Source: Actinophytocola sp036378875
GTDB lineage: Bacteria; Actinomycetota; Actinomycetes; Mycobacteriales; Pseudonocardiaceae
Direction: 5' to 3'
Assembly: GCF_036378875.1 (NCBI RefSeq)
Contig: NZ_DASUVO010000049.1
Coordinates: forward strand, 46,022-110,021
DNA length: 64,000 bases
In this document: in pieces, positions 61,044 through 64,000 of the stretch
How positions within the stretch are numbered: position 1 is the first letter of the stretch
Layout: each line of letters starts with the position of its first letter
The notes under the pieces: generated by a model
What the model was told of the DNA's origin: nothing
Databases searched by the model: none
The model's input: only the letters and a program-made list of their open reading frames with translations
Translations under genes and position numbers: made by a program

Positions 61044-62215
61044 CCGTGCTGGTGGTTGGCGCCTCCGCCGCCGGACTGTCCACGGTGGAGGCTTTGCGAC
61101 GCAAGGGATACACCAGCCGGATCACCGTGCTCGGCGACGAGCCGCACGCCCCGTACGACCGGCCGCCGCTGTCCAAACAGGTGCTCTCCGGCGCGTGGGA
61201 GCCAACCCGCACGGCACTGCGAACCGACATCGTTCTGTCCGGTTTGGACACAGACTTCATCCTGGGTGACGCGGCGGTCGCGCTGGATCCGGTCAACCGG
61301 ACCGTCCGCACGGCATCCGGCCGCGACCTGCACGCCGACACGATCGTCATCGCCACCGGAGCGCGGCCCCGTGCCCTGCCCGGCCAGGACGGCGTGGCCG
61401 GTGTCCATGTGCTGCGCACACTCGACGACTCACTGGCCCTGCGCAAGGACCTCCTGTCCTGCACACGGCTGGTAGTGGTCGGCGAAGGTGTCCTCGGCGC
61501 CGAGATCGCGGCCACCGCCCGAACCCTCGGCGTGGACGTGACGATCACCGGTCCACTCCAGGCGCCACTCGCACTCCAGGTAGGCCCGCTGGTGTCCGGA
61601 CTGCTGGCCGACCTGCACGAGGAGCGGGGTGTCCGGATACGGCTGGGCACCCCGGTCACGGGCCTGGTGGAGGAGGACGGACGGGTCACCGGGGTGCGAC
61701 TGGGCACCGGCGAGGTGCTGCCGGCCGACGTCGTGGTGGTCGCCATCGGCGCCACCCCAGCCACCGACTGGCTCACCGGCAGCGGACTGCGTCTCGACAA
61801 CGGTGTCGTGTGCGACTCCCACTGCCGTGCCGCGGAAGGGATCTACGCCGTGGGTGACGTAGCGCGCTGGCACCACGAACACCAGGGCCGCCTGATCCGC
61901 CTGGAAAACCGCACCAACGCCACCGAACAAGCCGCCGCGGTAGCAGCCACCATCCTCGGTGACGACCGCCCCTACACACCCGTGCCCTACTTCTGGACCG
62001 ACCAGTACGACGTGAAGATCCAGGTACACGGCCAGATCACCCCGGAGTCCGAAGTGGACATAATCGAGGGAGACCCGGCAACCCGGCGCTTCGTCGCCCG
62101 CTACCGCGACGACGGCACCGTCACCGCCGTCCTCGGCTGGAACATGCCCAAACAAACCCGCCTGCACCGGCAGGAAATCCACAACATCGCGCCGATCTCT
62201 CCACCACCCACCTGA
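61040..62215 (+). CDS. FAD-dependent ferredoxin reductase
   Basis: 391 residues from the ATG at 61040. FAD-binding VLVVGASAAGLSTVEALRR opens the protein; a second Rossmann motif VVVGEGVLGAEIAATARTLG binds NAD(P)H; GIYAVGDVARW is the second FAD motif. In the second motif the usual GxGxxG glycine pattern is GEGVLG, which is acceptable. The family (putidaredoxin reductase-like) passes electrons from NADH to the operon's ferredoxin and P450s. Confidence 0.92.
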   Translation: MTVLVVGASAAGLSTVEALRRKGYTSRITVLGDEPHAPYDRPPLSKQVLSGAWEPTRTALRTDIVLSGLDTDFILGDAAVALDPVNRTVRTASGRDLHADTIVIATGARPRALPGQDGVAGVHVLRTLDDSLALRKDLLSCTRLVVVGEGVLGAEIAATARTLGVDVTITGPLQAPLALQVGPLVSGLLADLHEERGVRIRLGTPVTGLVEEDGRVTGVRLGTGEVLPADVVVVAIGATPATDWLTGSGLRLDNGVVCDSHCRAAEGIYAVGDVARWHHEHQGRLIRLENRTNATEQAAAVAATILGDDRPYTPVPYFWTDQYDVKIQVHGQITPESEVDIIEGDPATRRFVARYRDDGTVTAVLGWNMPKQTRLHRQEIHNIAPISPPPT

Positions 62216-62224
62216 AACCGGGAC

Positions 62225-62260
62225 TTGACCTTGTCGCGATGTCAGGGTTTTTACTTGATA
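62225..62260 (+). promoter_or_regulatory. MerR-type promoter and operator
   Basis: TTGACC (62225-62230) is a -35 candidate. It overlaps the dyad ACCTTGTC...ATGTCAGGGT (62228-62248), which lies between -35 and the T-rich -10 region (62250-62260), the classic MerR layout. No ribosome site precedes the ATG at 62262, so the message may be leaderless. Confidence 0.55.
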
Positions 62261-62261
62261 G

Positions 62262-63082
62262 ATGCAGATCGGTGAGCTCGCCGCCATGGTCGGGCTGTCC
62301 ACGAGGGCCATACGCCACTACCACCGCCGAGGGCTGCTGCCCGAACCCTCCCGGCGACCGAACGGCTACCGCGACTACGGACTACGCGACATCATCGTGC
62401 TGGCGCGCATCCGTCGCCTGACCGAACTCGGCCTGAGCCTCGACGAGGTCCAAGACACCCTTTCCGACGACCACGGACGCGAACTGCACGAGATCCTCGT
62501 CGAACTCGACGAGGATCTCGCCCGGCAGGAAGCACGGATTCGCGACCGCCGAGCGCACCTGGCGACGCTGATCGAACGTGCCGAGCGCGGCAGACTCCAC
62601 GCCGACGACGCCGTCTCACCCGACATGGCCGACATCCTCAGCAATCTCACGGAAGCGACCAGTGGTTTGCCCGCATCGCCGATGGCCGCCACCGAACGCC
62701 GACTGCTCGCCCTGATGGACACCACGGCAGAACCGGTCGAGCGGGAACGCATCCTCCCAGCGCTTCGCGCACAGGCTGACGATCCCGCGGCGGTGTCGCG
62801 AGGACACGAGATCCACAGGAGACTCGACGAGCTGTCGAATGCGCTGCTGGACGACCCCGCGTAACGCCACTCGCCATCGAACTGGCCGACAGCCTGCCGC
62901 CAGAGCTGCTGGCCACCCTCACACCGGCCGCAGGAGTCGCCGACCTCGATACGGACCATCCATTCAGTGTTGCCTTGCTGGACGCGCTGGCCCCAGCTCA
63001 GGCCGAGGTCATCCGCCAGGCCATACGACTCATCGCGGATGGCGGCAACGACGCTGACACCGACGAGCGGATCGCACCGTGA
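62262..63082 (+). CDS. MerR-family regulator, C-terminus frameshifted
   Basis: The open frame gives 200 residues ending at a TAA (62862-62864). The DNA-binding part is intact: MQIGELAAMVGLSTRAIRHYHRRGLLPEPSRRPNGYRDYGLRDIIVLARIRRLTELGLSL. After residue 198 (LLDDP) a neighbouring frame continues the family's usual tail, TPLAIELADSLPPELLATLTPAAG to DTDERIAP, to a TGA at 63080-63082 that overlaps the next gene's GTG. One base was apparently lost near 62860 (CCCGCG instead of CCGCGGG). The truncated form keeps the wing and dimer helix, so it may still bind DNA. Confidence 0.82.
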
Positions 63083-63867
63083 ACGACCCGGTCCGGCGTT
63101 TGGTGATGCACCAGGCACGCACGATGGCAAGTCTGTGGTCATGGATCCGTCGCCGTCGGCAAGATGTCGGACCCGGCGACCTCGCACTGGGCTACGCACG
63201 CGAACAGACACCGATGCTCATCGCGTTGGCTGGCATACTGTGCCTCGAGACTGCGATCGTGGGCTTGCTCGTGCCCTGGCCTGTGGTACACGTGCTCGAC
63301 GTACTCGCCGTGCTCCAGGTCCTCGGCATCGCGGCGACAGCAGTGGCCAGGCCCCACTACCTCCACGATGGCGCGCTGATACTGCGCGAAGGCCCTCTCT
63401 TCGAGGTGCGCGTGCCGCTGGCATCAGTGGAAGCGATCCAGGCCGAGCGGAAGTATCACAGTGGACGGACACTGCTGCTGACAAACCAACAAGACTCAAC
63501 GGGTATACCGGAGCTGAGCGTCGTGATCGGCAACCAGACCGATGTACTCGTCATACTGTCCGAGCCTGTGACCGTGACCGAACCCAACGGCACCGTCGGC
63601 AAGGCCAAGATACTGCGATTCCGTGCTGACGAACCAACCATGGCGGTCTCCGCGATCAAAGCCGCCATAGCCCGGTCCCAGTTCGCGGCAGTGCCCACCG
63701 GCGAGTTCGGAGCTACGGGCCGAAATGTACGAACGGGATCCACCTGTCCGGCTGGTAGGGATGCCGGGCACGCAACATGGCCACCACCGCCGACAGCGCT
63801 TCCGGCACCCGCGACGCCTCGATCTCACCGTCCGCATCCGTCAGCCGCCGGTACAGCTGCTCGGTGA
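63079..63867 (+). CDS. two-helix membrane protein of unknown function
   Basis: 262 residues from the GTG at 63079, which overlaps the ancestral MerR stop (GTGA). Two hydrophobic segments (MLIALAGILCLETAIVGLLV and VVHVLDVLAVLQVLGIAATAVA, residues about 50-95) precede a beta-rich cytoplasmic domain with VRVPLASVEAIQAERK. From about residue 212 the sequence becomes Pro/Arg/His-rich and overlaps the convergent CHAT gene by 155 bases, so the natural C-terminus was probably near residue 210 and has been extended by loss of a stop or is an artefact of a frameshift. The function is unknown; co-transcription with MerR suggests it is the regulated protein. Confidence 0.65.
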   Translation: MNDPVRRLVMHQARTMASLWSWIRRRRQDVGPGDLALGYAREQTPMLIALAGILCLETAIVGLLVPWPVVHVLDVLAVLQVLGIAATAVARPHYLHDGALILREGPLFEVRVPLASVEAIQAERKYHSGRTLLLTNQQDSTGIPELSVVIGNQTDVLVILSEPVTVTEPNGTVGKAKILRFRADEPTMAVSAIKAAIARSQFAAVPTGEFGATGRNVRTGSTCPAGRDAGHATWPPPPTALPAPATPRSHRPHPSAAGTAAR

Positions 63868-64000
63868 CCTCGTACGCCGTCTCGTCGCCGATGGACCAGA
63901 GTGTGGACACGACATGGCGGAAGCCGGCCAGTTGCAGGGCCGCCGCGAGGTGGATGGACTCGTCCGGTAGCCCGGTCCCGCCGACGGCGGTGCGGCACGC
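63713..64000 (-). CDS. CHAT-domain protein, C-terminal part (5' end outside window)
   Basis: The frame enters from the right edge and ends at 63713; about 95 residues are visible. It reads CRTAVGGTGLPDESIHLAAALQLAGFRHVVSTLWSIGDETAYEV, then ALSAVVAMLRARHPYQPDRWIPFVHFG, the C-terminal half of a CHAT protease. The Cys of CRTA near the edge is in the place of the catalytic cysteine. The matching His lies outside the window. It is a second CHAT gene, different from the one at 32.6-35.2 kb, and resembles the common actinobacterial TPR-CHAT proteins. Confidence 0.85.
   Translation of the reverse strand, partial: ACRTAVGGTGLPDESIHLAAALQLAGFRHVVSTLWSIGDETAYEVTEQLYRRLTDADGEIEASRVPEALSAVVAMLRARHPYQPDRWIPFVHFGP

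Noticed and set aside
1..64000. CRISPR arrays, tRNA and rRNA genes
   Set aside because: No regularly spaced identical repeats, no cloverleaf with CCA end, and no conserved rRNA core sequence were seen on reading.

Overview
The window is high-GC DNA with frequent GTG starts, dense operons joined by 4-base ATGA/GTGA overlaps, and the gene families DUF397, XRE/DUF5753, TetR-ferredoxin-P450 and FHA-ABC. This points to a filamentous actinomycete, probably Pseudonocardiales (Lentzea/Saccharothrix/Kibdelosporangium type). The genus is an inference. No rRNA, tRNA or CRISPR array was seen.

Region 1 (1-17.3 kb, + strand) is the distal half of an extracellular contractile injection system (eCIS) operon. 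It runs LysM/tube-type protein (cut by the window edge), gpD-like hub, gpV-like spike, gp25, two baseplate-J proteins, a tail-I-type protein, three tandem paralogues sharing a GQxL(T/S)xxD module, a small unknown, a tape-measure-type protein, an AAA+ ATPase, and a 98-residue protein with a cargo-like motif. A 936-bp IS5-type element with 3-bp target duplications follows. Beyond it, on the - strand, lie a 1365-residue putative eCIS cargo/polymorphic toxin and an overlapping immunity candidate.

Region 2 (23.2-45.6 kb) is a signalling or conflict island. One - strand operon (26.2-31.4 kb upstream of and including 23.7 kb) encodes a degenerate kinase, a coiled-coil protein, a membrane protein, an OmpA-type lipoprotein and an FHA-ABC transporter; the coiled-coil protein and the transporter share an undescribed N-terminal module. 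Upstream of it a four-gene operon, fully overlapping, encodes TIR-6TM, a 1099-residue lipoprotein, a TPR-CHAT protease with His/Cys dyad, and a TIR fused to a ubiquitin-like tail. Next come an XRE/DUF397 pair, a DUF4230 protein, a PASTA lipoprotein, a membrane-anchored nucleoside phosphorylase-like protein and a convergent class III nucleotide cyclase fusion. This island is the best candidate for an undescribed system.

Region 3 (45.6-57.7 kb) is mostly metabolic: an iron-dependent alcohol dehydrogenase remnant, an assimilatory nitrate/nitrite reductase operon with a possible GlnR box, PPK2, an acyl-CoA dehydrogenase, a small P-loop ATPase, a SanA/DUF218 protein, an MFS remnant, a DedA/PadR pair and a decayed second DedA.

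Region 4 (57.7-64 kb) holds a TetR-controlled ferredoxin-P450-P450-ferredoxin reductase operon whose promoter is bracketed by a 19-bp inverted repeat. It is followed by a frameshifted MerR regulator, a small membrane protein and the C-terminus of a second CHAT protein running off the window.
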